Positions 23,309-31,259 of a stretch of 64,000 nt of DNA are shown piece by piece. This stretch comes from Nonomuraea basaltis (GTDB taxonomy: Bacteria > Actinomycetota > Actinomycetes > Streptosporangiales > Streptosporangiaceae). The position numbers and the translations under genes were made by a program. The notes beneath the pieces were generated by a model that ran no database searches, was not told where the DNA came from, and saw only the letters and a list, made by a program, of their open reading frames with translations. The stretch is from positions 20,884 through 84,883 of the forward strand of contig NZ_VCJS01000033.1 in the NCBI RefSeq assembly GCF_005893125.1. Reading direction: 5' to 3'. Position 1 is the first letter of the stretch, and each line of letters starts with the position of its first letter.

Positions 23309-24072
23309 TGGCTCTCCTTAACTTGCCGCCACCGCTCGTACTCGGCGCGGGTCTCGGGGGTGAGGGGGTAGTAGTCCGACAGGGCGCCGCCCTCCTCGAT
23401 GCGGGCGCGGCTGTAGCGCTCCCACTGCTCGTGGTCGGCGGCCGCTTCGAGCACCGACTGCGCGCGCCGGCGCGGCACCACCACGGCTCCGTCGTCGTCG
23501 GCCACGACCAGGTCGCCGGGCAGCGCGAGCGACCCGCCGACCGCCACGGGAACGTCGTACGCCCACGGGAACAGCTCCGCCTGCGAGGCGTAGTGCGGGG
23601 TGGCCCCCGTGCACCAGATCGGCACGTTCAGCCCGCCGACCCTGGGCAGGTCCCTGATCCGGCCGTCCACGACGATGCCCGCGCCGCCCCTGCGCTTGAA
23701 GTAGCGCACCAGCATGTCGCCGAAGCAGCCGGTGTAGGCGCTGCCGTACGCCTGCACGACCAGCACGTCGCCGGGCTCGATCCGCTCCAGCACGGCCCAC
23801 AGCGCGGTGTGCCGCTCGACGTACTCCTGGCCGAGGCCGGAGGCGACGTCCTCGCGCTGCGGCATGAACTGCAGCGTGCGGATCCGGCCGGCGATCTTCT
23901 GCCCTTGCGCGATGGGACGCGGTCCCTCGATGAAGGTCCGCCGGATGCCCTGTGCGTGCAGCTTGGCGCAGGCGGTGGCCGAGCTGATCCGGGACAGCCC
24001 CTCCACGAGGACGGGATCGGGTTCGGCGGGCAGCGGCCCGCGAACAGGCAGATCCCAGATGGCGTCGTCCAT
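23305..24072 (-). CDS. RraA-family protein (HMG/CHA aldolase-like)
   Basis: 255 residues from the ATG at 24072 with GAGGAG upstream. Core motifs of the RraA fold are visible: GDVLVVQAYGSAYTGCFGD, GGAGIVVDGRIRDLP and PGDLVVADDDGAVVVP. The GRIRD Arg and Asp correspond to the pyruvate- and metal-binding residues of 4-hydroxy-2-oxoacid aldolases of this fold. In a deoxy-sugar locus it may cleave a 2-keto-3-deoxy sugar acid (inference) rather than regulate RNase E. It lies inside the operon, eight bases after the barrel protein and overlapping the GH141-like gene by GTGA. Confidence 0.85.
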   Translation of the reverse strand: MDDAIWDLPVRGPLPAEPDPVLVEGLSRISSATACAKLHAQGIRRTFIEGPRPIAQGQKIAGRIRTLQFMPQREDVASGLGQEYVERHTALWAVLERIEPGDVLVVQAYGSAYTGCFGDMLVRYFKRRGGAGIVVDGRIRDLPRVGGLNVPIWCTGATPHYASQAELFPWAYDVPVAVGGSLALPGDLVVADDDGAVVVPRRRAQSVLEAAADHEQWERYSRARIEEGGALSDYYPLTPETRAEYERWRQVKESQ

Positions 24073-24080
24073 GTAACTCC

Positions 24081-26087
24081 TCAGTAGTGCTGGTGCGACG
24101 GCGTGCGGACGCGCGCGGTCGTGTGCAGGTCGAGCCGGATGCGGCGGCCGGGCGGCAGCTCCACGAGCAGCCGCGGCCCGCCCACCGTCACCTCCCGCTC
24201 GGTCTCGGTGATCGGGGGAGAGGTGTAGGAGCGCGGGTCGCCCGGGTAGCCCTCGCCGGCCTTGGAGGCGATCGCGCGGTCGATGCGGTGCTCGCCGAAC
24301 GCGCCCGCCTGCACCACGACCCGGCGGGTCTGGGTGAGGCCCAGGTTGGCCAGCTCGACGCGGACGCCGTCGGGGCGTACCTCGTCGACCAGCGCGGCCA
24401 CGTCCCTGGGCAGCCCCGGGCGGTGGCGGTCGGCGTCGTGGTAGGCCAGCCGGGCCGGCAGCAGCCCGCCGTTGTAGAGCACCTGCGGGGTGCCGGTCAC
24501 CAGTTGCAGCAGCGCCTCGGTGAGCACCGGGTTGAGCCGCTGCCAGTGGTGCACGTGGATGCCGGCCAGGTCCGCTTCGTCGGCCTCGATGAGCGCCATC
24601 CGCCGCTGCACCTGCCCGAGCGCCGTCGCCAGCATCGCCTCGGGGAAGCCCGGGTTGGCGCCGCGCAGGAACTCCAGCCAGGGCGCCTCGTGCCCGGCCT
24701 CCTCCTTGTTGCGGAACGGGCGCACCGTGGCCCAGTCGTAGCCGGAGGCCGCCCGCAGCCGGTCGATGCGCTCGGCGTCCCCATGCCCGAGCCCATGTCC
24801 GAGCGACGTGTGCCACAGCCAGACCGGCAGGCCGAGCTGCGGCGGCTGGAAGTCGAACCAGCCCCGGTCGTCGTGCCGGTTGGGCACCAGCATGGTCGGC
24901 TTGCCGGCCTCGTCACCCAGCTCGGCCAGCCAGCGGTCGCTGATGCTCATGTCCGTCTCGGTGACACTCGCCTGGACCGCGCGGGCGTACACGGTCTCCA
25001 GGGGGTCGCGGCCGATGGCCAGCGCGCTCTCGTCACCGGTCAGCAGGTGGGCGTTGACCGCGGCGATCGCGGCGGCGGCGCCCACGCTGTAGAGTCCGTG
25101 CGGCCACTGCCAGCCGTAGTTGCCGCCGTACCAGCGGCCGCCGTGCAGCTCGCCGACCCTGCCCGACGGGCCGACGTTGTCGGGCAGGATCCCGTCGTTG
25201 GCCTCCGCCCGCCGCTGCCAGGCGCCGATGTAGCGCAGCGCCCAGTCGCGGTAGCGGTCGTCGCCGTCGTACAGCCAGGCGTTGACGGCCAGGCTGGTCG
25301 CGGCCAGGTTGACGGCCGCGTCGCCGCGGCCGATCCGCTCGCTCATCGCCGCGCCCATGCGGGCCGCGTTGCTCGGATCGGCCAGGTCCGCCCACTCCGT
25401 GATGCCCGGCAGGTCGCGCAGCGGCAGCCCGTACGGCCGCATGCTGGCCAGGTCCGTGTGGTAGGAGGCCCACTCCCACTGCAGGCCGTAGCGGGGGCCG
25501 CCGGCGCCGTTGTGCGGGGCGCGGATGATGTCGTGCTCGGCGTCGTAGTTGGCCGAGCCGGGCAGGTAGAGGTCGGCGAAGCGGCGGGCCCGGTCGTGGA
25601 AGCGCTCGTCGCGCGGGTCGGCGGCGCAGATGCCGTAGAACAGCAGCAGCGACTCGCCTTGGTGGAACCAGTCGTAGCCGCGCTCGAACTCGTCCACCAG
25701 GTAGCCCAGCTCCGTGAGCTGCGCGGTCACGCCCTCCCAGTGGTGCTTGGCCTGGTCGAGCAGGTCGTCGGCGCCGCCGAGCTGGTAGAGCGCCGGCCAG
25801 TTGAAGAACGCCTCGTAGAAGTCGTCGGCGCCGTCCCGGTCGGCGGCCGGGCCGTGGTAGACGAGCCGCCCGTCGGGGGCGCAGTAGCGGGCGGCGAAGG
25901 CCCGCCACGCCTCGTCGAGGGCGTCGAACAGCCTGCGCTCGAGCACGGCCCAGGCCGGCGGCACGCCGAGCGGGACGGTCGCGATGACAGAGGGATCGCT
26001 TGCGGGTCCCGGAGATACAGAGGGATCGCTCGCGGGTCCCGGAGATACAGAGGGATCGCTTGCGGGTCCCGGAGATGCTGCGCGCAT
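24081..26087 (-). CDS. Uncharacterised (alpha/alpha)-barrel-like protein with a repeated N-terminal peptide
   Basis: 668 residues from the ATG at 26087 with GAAAGG upstream. The N-terminus is three copies of SPGPASDPSV coded by a 30-bp tandem repeat. Residues about 45-480 are Trp/His/Asp-rich helices (YDWFHQGESLLLFYGI, GGRWYGGNYGWQWPHGLYSV, ISDRWLAELGDE) typical of (alpha/alpha)6 glycan-processing barrels; a beta-rich C-terminal domain follows. There is no signal peptide, so it probably acts in the cytoplasm on imported oligosaccharides. Family not assigned. It follows the permeases with a 2-base gap. Confidence 0.7.
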   Translation of the reverse strand: MRAASPGPASDPSVSPGPASDPSVSPGPASDPSVIATVPLGVPPAWAVLERRLFDALDEAWRAFAARYCAPDGRLVYHGPAADRDGADDFYEAFFNWPALYQLGGADDLLDQAKHHWEGVTAQLTELGYLVDEFERGYDWFHQGESLLLFYGICAADPRDERFHDRARRFADLYLPGSANYDAEHDIIRAPHNGAGGPRYGLQWEWASYHTDLASMRPYGLPLRDLPGITEWADLADPSNAARMGAAMSERIGRGDAAVNLAATSLAVNAWLYDGDDRYRDWALRYIGAWQRRAEANDGILPDNVGPSGRVGELHGGRWYGGNYGWQWPHGLYSVGAAAAIAAVNAHLLTGDESALAIGRDPLETVYARAVQASVTETDMSISDRWLAELGDEAGKPTMLVPNRHDDRGWFDFQPPQLGLPVWLWHTSLGHGLGHGDAERIDRLRAASGYDWATVRPFRNKEEAGHEAPWLEFLRGANPGFPEAMLATALGQVQRRMALIEADEADLAGIHVHHWQRLNPVLTEALLQLVTGTPQVLYNGGLLPARLAYHDADRHRPGLPRDVAALVDEVRPDGVRVELANLGLTQTRRVVVQAGAFGEHRIDRAIASKAGEGYPGDPRSYTSPPITETEREVTVGGPRLLVELPPGRRIRLDLHTTARVRTPSHQHY
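25987..26076. repeat. Three tandem copies of a 30-bp repeat inside a gene start
   Basis: Units at 25987-26016, 26017-26046 and 26047-26076 differ at one base (CTTGC/CTCGC). Read on the minus strand they encode SPGPASDPSV with codons rare here (TCT, GGA, GCA, GAT, GTA), unlike the GC3-rich body of the gene. Confidence 0.9.
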
Positions 26088-26089
26088 GT

Positions 26090-26896
26090 TCAACCTTTCG
26101 TTGCTCCTGCAGTGAGGCCGCTGATGATGTGCCGTTGCATGAAGACGAAGAAGACCAGCAGCGGGGCGATGGCCAGCAGCAGCGTGGGGAAGACCACGGT
26201 GTAGTCGGTGGCGTACTGGCTGACCGCCGCGTAGACGCCGGTGGTCACCGTGTAGAGGCCGCTGCCTGGGCCCAGGATGATCTGCGGGTTCACGAAGTCG
26301 TTCCACACCGAGAAGGTGTTGAGGATGACCATCGTGGCGACCGCGGGCCGCATCAGGGGGAAGACGATCTGCCAGAACGTCCGCAGCCGGCCCGCCCCGT
26401 CCACGGCCGCCGCCTGGTCGAGCACGGCCGGGATGGTGGCGATGTAGCCGGCGTACAGGAAGATCGAGAACGGCAGCGTGAGCGTGGTCTCGAACAGCAC
26501 GAACCCGCGGATCGTGCCCATCAGGCCGAGGGTCTTGAGCACGTACACGACCGGGATGACCAGCACCTGCCCCGGGATGAACGTCCCGGCCAGGAAGAAC
26601 AGCATCAGGAGACGGAACCGGCGCTTGGGACTGCGCGCGATGGCGTACGCGGCGGGGGCGGCCAGCAGCACCGACAGCACGTTGACCGCCACCACGAACA
26701 GCAGCGTGACCGCGTACCCCTTGACCACGTTGAACTGCGGGTTCGTCAGCGCCCCCGCGAGGGGCTCGAGGGTGAGCGAGCCGAGCCCGAAGGGGTTGGC
26801 GAGGATGTCCTGCTGGCCCTTGAACGCGTTGACGGTCAGCACGTAGAGCGGGACGAGCATGAAGGCGACGGTCGCCCAGAGGAAGGTCCTTCTCAC
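26090..26896 (-). CDS. Sugar ABC transporter permease (MalG/CUT1 type)
   Basis: 268 residues with six membrane helices. The cytoplasmic EAA-type loop appears as QAAAVDGAGRLRTFWQIVFP near residue 170-190. The GTG start at 26896 overlaps the preceding permease stop (GTGA), and RRTFLW opens the first helix. It pairs with the neighbouring MalF-type permease and lipoprotein to import an oligosaccharide. No ATPase is coded here, so a shared MsiK-like ATPase elsewhere is expected, as is usual in actinomycetes. Confidence 0.92.
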   Translation of the reverse strand: MRRTFLWATVAFMLVPLYVLTVNAFKGQQDILANPFGLGSLTLEPLAGALTNPQFNVVKGYAVTLLFVVAVNVLSVLLAAPAAYAIARSPKRRFRLLMLFFLAGTFIPGQVLVIPVVYVLKTLGLMGTIRGFVLFETTLTLPFSIFLYAGYIATIPAVLDQAAAVDGAGRLRTFWQIVFPLMRPAVATMVILNTFSVWNDFVNPQIILGPGSGLYTVTTGVYAAVSQYATDYTVVFPTLLLAIAPLLVFFVFMQRHIISGLTAGATKG

Positions 26897-27825
26897 TGGT
26901 GCACCGCCAGCTCGCCGCGCCTGCGCAGCTTCGTCACCACGAACGCCAGCGCCGCGGTCACCAGCATGAGGATCACCGACTGCGCCGAGCCGAATCCGAG
27001 GCGGGCGTCGTGGAAGGAGTTCCACAGGATGAGGTAGGCGACGGTCTGCGTCTGCCCGGCCGGGCCGCCCGCCGTCAGCGACACCACCAGGTCGTACGTC
27101 TTCAGCAGCGTCACCAGCGACAGCACGATGTTGATCGTCACCGACGGGCCGAGCGCCGGGAGCGTCACGTTCCTGAACACCTGCCAGCGGGTCGCGCCGT
27201 CGATCCGCGCGGCCTCGATCAGCGAGTGCGGCACCGCCTGCAGCCCCGCCAGGTACAGCACCACGTTGACGCCGAACCCCGCCCACACCAGCACGGCGAT
27301 CATGGTGATCGTGGCCCACGCAGGGTCGGACAGGAACGGCAGCACCTGCCCGCCCCATGAGGTCACCAGGTTGTTGACCGCGCCGGTGGTGCCGAGGATC
27401 GCCGACCAGAGGAAGCCGACCACCAGCGCGCTGAGCACGTGCGGGTAGAACAGCACGATGCGGAAGAACGTGTTGGCCCGGGAAGCACCGTTCACCAGCA
27501 GCGCGAAGCCCAGCCCCAGGAGGTTGAGCCCGGCCGTGCCCGCCGCCGCGACCAGCAGCGTGACCAGGGCGGCGCGACGCAGGCCGGGGTCGTCCAGCAG
27601 GCCGGCGTAGTTGGCGGCGCCGACGAAGGCGGGGTTCGCGCTGAAGCCGTCCCAGTCGGTCAGGCTCAGGTAGAAGGCCAGGCAGACCGGGACGACCAGC
27701 ATCACGGTGTAGAGGATCGCGGCCGGGCCCACCATGATCACGTTGGCCAGCCCGTCACGCCTCCTTGCCTTCTCCGGGGCTCTTCTCGGAACGGTGACCA
27801 CGGGTGCTTCTCGGGTGAGGGTCAT
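26893..27825 (-). CDS. Sugar ABC transporter permease (MalF/CUT1 type)
   Basis: 310 residues with a basic N-terminus and six membrane helices. The EAA loop reads IEAARIDGATRWQVFRNVTLP. The ATG at 27825 overlaps the stop of the solute-binding lipoprotein gene (ATGA). It forms the membrane channel with the next gene product. Confidence 0.92.
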   Translation of the reverse strand: MTLTREAPVVTVPRRAPEKARRRDGLANVIMVGPAAILYTVMLVVPVCLAFYLSLTDWDGFSANPAFVGAANYAGLLDDPGLRRAALVTLLVAAAGTAGLNLLGLGFALLVNGASRANTFFRIVLFYPHVLSALVVGFLWSAILGTTGAVNNLVTSWGGQVLPFLSDPAWATITMIAVLVWAGFGVNVVLYLAGLQAVPHSLIEAARIDGATRWQVFRNVTLPALGPSVTINIVLSLVTLLKTYDLVVSLTAGGPAGQTQTVAYLILWNSFHDARLGFGSAQSVILMLVTAALAFVVTKLRRRGELAVHQ

Positions 27826-29105
27826 GAGCGGCCGGCCAGCCAGCGGTCCACGCCCTCGGCCACGTCCTTGGGCGACTTGCCCACGTACAGGCCCTGGACC
27901 TCGGTGTTCCACGCGGAGTTGAAGCCCTTGGGGAGGGTCGCGTCGCCGTATCCCTCGCCCTGCGGGACCCCGGACGGGGCGCCGTCGAGGATCTCCTGCA
28001 CCTGCCTCTCCAGCGGCGTGAACTCGCGCTCGACGCCGGTGCGGAAGTTGCCGTCCTGCTTGAGCTGGCTCTTGACCGCCGCCGGATCGGTGACGAGCCA
28101 CTGGACCAGCTTGAGCGCCGCGTCCTTGCTGGGGGTGGACTTGAGGATCATGTACGGGGCCGCGAGCGTGGCACCCTGCGGGCCCGGGTACTGCTGGCCC
28201 TTGTCGACCGGGGCCGGGAAGACACCTACCTCGAAGTCCTTCTCGGTCTTGGCCTCGGAGGCGGTGAACCAGCTGCCCATGACGTACATGGCCGACTTGC
28301 CGGACAGGAACGCGGTCTCGGCGTCGGCGTACTTCATGCCGAGGGCGTTCTTGTCGACGTACCCCTTGTCGATCCAGGTGCGGTAGCGCTCCAGATAGGG
28401 CAGCAGCGACTCGCCGGCCTTGACCTTGCCCGCCTTGACGTCCTGCTGCCAGGTGGGATGCGTCTGCGCGCGGGACGGGTTCGAGAGTTGCAGCAGCTGC
28501 AGGCCCGTGAGGAAGTCGCCGCCGGTCTGCAGCGGCAGGTAGCCGGCGTCCTTGAGCTTGCCCATGGCCGAGTCGAGCTCGTCGAACGTCGTCGGCGGCT
28601 TGCCGATCCCGGCCTTGTCGAAGGCGGTCTTGTTGTAGAAGACCAGCGACTGCGCCTGCACGCCGACGCCGACCGTGTAGATCTTGCCGCCCAGCTTCGC
28701 CTGCTCGGCCAGCGGCGTGTCCTTGGCCCACGGCTGGCCGGTCAGGTCGAGCATCTGCTTGGCCAGCGTCTCGTCCGCCATCAGCGTCTCGACGACGTCG
28801 GGGGCGTTGCCGGCGGCGAGCTGCTGCGGCAGTGTGTCGGACACGCCCTTGCCGGTCGGGGCCTCGATCTTGACGTCGATGCCGGGGTTGGCCTGCTCGA
28901 ACGGCTTGACCAGCCCGTCCCAGTAGGCCTGGGTGAGGTTGGGGCTGATGTTGACCAGCATCCTGACCGTGACCTGGCCGCCCTCGCTCTGCTGCGCTCG
29001 GGAGTCGCCGGCGAAGCCGCCCCCGCCGCATGCGGTGAGCAGGAACAGGCATCCGATGGCGGACGTGCTGATCGACTGGGCGAGGGATGGGCGGGGGGAA
29101 CGCAT
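27822..29105 (-). CDS. Extracellular sugar-binding lipoprotein of the ABC importer
   Basis: 427 residues. The lipobox LLTAC places the lipidated Cys at residue 26, followed by GGGG. The mature protein has the SBP type 1 pattern: DVVETLMADETLAKQM, VFYNKTAFDKAGIGKPPTTF and KSAMYVMGSWF. The ATG is preceded by GGAGG. It is the first gene of the seven-gene operon and should capture oligosaccharides released by the secreted enzymes coded downstream. The ligand is unknown; context suggests rhamnose/fucose-containing fragments. Confidence 0.92.
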   Translation of the reverse strand: MRSPRPSLAQSISTSAIGCLFLLTACGGGGFAGDSRAQQSEGGQVTVRMLVNISPNLTQAYWDGLVKPFEQANPGIDVKIEAPTGKGVSDTLPQQLAAGNAPDVVETLMADETLAKQMLDLTGQPWAKDTPLAEQAKLGGKIYTVGVGVQAQSLVFYNKTAFDKAGIGKPPTTFDELDSAMGKLKDAGYLPLQTGGDFLTGLQLLQLSNPSRAQTHPTWQQDVKAGKVKAGESLLPYLERYRTWIDKGYVDKNALGMKYADAETAFLSGKSAMYVMGSWFTASEAKTEKDFEVGVFPAPVDKGQQYPGPQGATLAAPYMILKSTPSKDAALKLVQWLVTDPAAVKSQLKQDGNFRTGVEREFTPLERQVQEILDGAPSGVPQGEGYGDATLPKGFNSAWNTEVQGLYVGKSPKDVAEGVDRWLAGRS

Positions 29106-29170
29106 CGCACCTCCAAGGGGGCGAGATCTGCGACGCCTTTTAATGGGTCGATACTCGATTAGCGATTATT

Positions 29171-29255
29171 TAATACGTTGGTAACCGGGGCCGGTCAAGG
29201 GGTTTTACGGCGCGACAAATACGTTTCCGGCCGGTGACTGAGTCATAAATACGTT
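29171..29255. promoter_or_regulatory. Three direct repeats of (A/T)AATACGTT in the divergent promoter
   Basis: Copies at 29171-29179 (TAATACGTT), 29217-29225 and 29247-29255 (both AAATACGTT), with start-to-start distances of 46 and 30 bp. They lie between the importer operon and the divergent fused regulator and are AT-rich against the background. They are candidate binding sites of that regulator, covering both promoters. Confidence 0.55.
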
Positions 29256-29267
29256 AAGGTGGGGCGC

Positions 29268-30362
29268 GTGGCTGGACCTGGACACGAGGACGACAAGCGG
29301 CTGGTGCTGAGCGCGGAGGAGCTGTCCGCGCTGCGGGCGTACGCGGCCGAGCCGGGCGGAGGGCTGGCGCTGCGCAGCCGTATCGTGCTGGCGTGCGCCG
29401 ACGGGCTGCCCCGCAAGGAGATCGCGGCGCGGCTGGCGGTGAGCCCCGCGACCGTCGCCAAGTGGCGGGCCCGGTTCGTGGAGCGGGGCCTCGACGGGCT
29501 GTCGGACGCGCCGCGCCCGGGACGGCCGCGCAGCGCGGAGCGGCACGAGGCCGAGCGCGTGATCGCCGCCGCGGCCGGCGGCTCGGCCGTGCCCTCCACC
29601 CGCACCATGGCCAGGCAGCTCGGGCTGTCGCAGTCGACCGTGGCACGCATCTGGCAGGAGCAGCAGGTCGCGCCACCCGCCGCCCGGCTGCTGCCCAGGG
29701 AGCTGCTGTCCGACCGGGTCTACGCGCTGCTGCGCGGCTGGATCGTGTCGGGGGAGCTGCTGCCGGGGCAGCGGCTGGTGGAGGCCGAGATCGCCAGACG
29801 GGTCGGCACCAGCCAGGCCCCGGCCAGGGAGGCGATCAAGCGGCTGGCGCACGAGGGGCTGGTCATCTCCTATCCCAACCGGGGGAGCTACGTCGCGGAG
29901 ATCTCGGACGAGCAGGCCCGGGAGGTGCGCGACATCAGGGTGCTGCTGGAGGAGTACGCCGCACGCGGCGCGGCCATCCGCATCCAGCCCGACACGCTGC
30001 GCGGGCTCTCGGCCGACGTGCTGGCGATGCGGCACGCGGCCCGGGACGGGGACATAGGGGCGTTCAGGGACGCGGATCTGGCCTTCCATCGGCGGGTGTG
30101 CGCCGCGTGCGGCAACTCCTTCCTGCTGCGGCTGTGGCGGACGATCGAGTCGAACTTGTGGAGCCTGCACGTGGTGGGCAACCCGCTGTACGACGGGGAC
30201 TGGACGGCGATGGCGGGTCACCACGACGACCTGGTGGCCGCGCTGGCCTCCGGCGACCCGGACGAGGCGGCCCGCCTCTTCGCCGCCCACGCCCGCGGCG
30301 AAGCCTCCCGCACCCGGCCCCGGACCCGCCCGGACGCGGAAAGGACCGGGCTGGCCACGTAG
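29268..30362 (+). CDS. Regulator with a transposase-type HTH domain fused to a GntR/FCD module
   Basis: 364 residues from the GTG at 29268 (AAGG eight bases upstream); a GTG three codons earlier is possible. Residues about 10-135 look like the paired helix-turn-helix of IS630-type transposases: ALRSRIVLACADGLPRKEI, SPATVAKWRARFVERGLDGL, then RPGRPRS and a second HTH (TMARQLGLSQSTVARIW). Residues 145-215 are a GntR winged helix (SDRVYALLRGWIVSGELLPG, GTSQAPAREAIKRLAHEGL). Residues 220-345 are an FCD effector domain with candidate metal ligands (DLAFHRRV, HHDDLVAAL). It probably controls the divergent importer operon through the repeats upstream. Confidence 0.82.
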   Translation: MAGPGHEDDKRLVLSAEELSALRAYAAEPGGGLALRSRIVLACADGLPRKEIAARLAVSPATVAKWRARFVERGLDGLSDAPRPGRPRSAERHEAERVIAAAAGGSAVPSTRTMARQLGLSQSTVARIWQEQQVAPPAARLLPRELLSDRVYALLRGWIVSGELLPGQRLVEAEIARRVGTSQAPAREAIKRLAHEGLVISYPNRGSYVAEISDEQAREVRDIRVLLEEYAARGAAIRIQPDTLRGLSADVLAMRHAARDGDIGAFRDADLAFHRRVCAACGNSFLLRLWRTIESNLWSLHVVGNPLYDGDWTAMAGHHDDLVAALASGDPDEAARLFAAHARGEASRTRPRTRPDAERTGLAT

Positions 30363-30457
30363 GGCGCGCCCGCTCCTTCTGCTGGTGCCGCTCGATCCGG
30401 GCGTCCACCGGAGGTTGGCGATGTCGATCACCTCGATGCACACATCGGTCGCATCAC

Positions 30458-30491
30458 TTCATCTGATGAAATCACGGCTTCATCGGATGAA
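30458..30491. promoter_or_regulatory. Two 13-bp palindromes, candidate GntR operators
   Basis: TTCATCTGATGAA (30458-30470) and TTCATCGGATGAA (30479-30491) are both perfect dyads around one central base. Their centres are 21 bp apart, two turns of the helix, so two dimers could bind on one face. They end about 40 bp upstream of the GntR start at 30532. Confidence 0.75.
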
Positions 30492-30531
30492 ACTCTAGGA
30501 AATCCCGGACGATCCAGCTAGCGTGCGGATC

Positions 30532-31248
30532 GTGGCAACTGACCCTCAGAGGGACGCCGCCCGGCACGTCCAGGTGGTAACCGCCCTCGGCGCCCGCATC
30601 GTCGGCGGCTCGCTGGCCCCCGGCACGTCCCTCCCCATCGAGGAGGACCTCGTCGGCGAGCTGGGCGTGGGCCGCTCGGCCGTCCGGGAGGGCGTCAAGG
30701 TCCTGGCCGGCAAGGGCCTGCTGGAGACCAGGAGGAGCGCGGGCACCCGGATACGCCCGCGCGCGTCCTGGAACCTCCTCGACGCCGACGTGCTGAGCTG
30801 GCGGTTCGAGCCGGAGCCGCGGCCGGAGGACGTCCGGGTGCTGGCGGACCTGCGGGTAGCACTGGAGCCGGGCGCGGCCAGGGTGGCTGCGGAGCGGGCG
30901 GACGCGACCGCCGTGCGACGCATCGACGAGGCCCTGGCCGCGCTCTACGCCACCGCCGACGACCCCGAGCCGTTCATCGAGGCCGACCTGGCCTTCCACA
31001 AGGCCGTGTTCGCCGCGGCGGACAACGACCTGCTGCTCTACATCTACGACATGATCAGCATCGCCCTGCGGTCCGTGCGCCAGGTGCACACCCGCTCGGT
31101 GGAGCACAACAAGGAGACGCTGCCCGGCCACGAGCGCGTGGCGGTGGCGATCAGGCGCCGCCACCACCGCAAGGCCGAGGAGGCCATGCGCGGGGTGGTC
31201 GAGGTCGCCCGCGCCGACGCCGAGCAGCACATCCGTCTTTGCTGCTGA
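30532..31248 (+). CDS. GntR/FadR-family transcriptional regulator
   Basis: 238 residues from the GTG at 30532; another GTG at 30523 is possible. The winged helix reads LGARIVGGSLAPGTSLPIEE and GVGRSAVREGVKVLAGKGLL, then TRRSAGTRIRPR. The FCD domain has the metal-binding pattern (DLRVALEPGAA, EADLAFHKAVF, GHERVAVAI). It is the first gene of a six-gene rightward operon and sits behind a double palindrome, so it is likely autoregulated. The ligand is probably a sugar acid (galactonate/KDG-regulator style), by inference. Confidence 0.88.
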   Translation: MATDPQRDAARHVQVVTALGARIVGGSLAPGTSLPIEEDLVGELGVGRSAVREGVKVLAGKGLLETRRSAGTRIRPRASWNLLDADVLSWRFEPEPRPEDVRVLADLRVALEPGAARVAAERADATAVRRIDEALAALYATADDPEPFIEADLAFHKAVFAAADNDLLLYIYDMISIALRSVRQVHTRSVEHNKETLPGHERVAVAIRRRHHRKAEEAMRGVVEVARADAEQHIRLCC

Positions 31249-31259
31249 GATCCCAGGAA

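Noticed and set aside
24087..26204. 705-codon plus-strand frame opposite the barrel protein
   Set aside because: Composition (Val, Gln, Gly, Arg, Ala only) and absence of any motif mark it as antisense to a real GC-rich gene.
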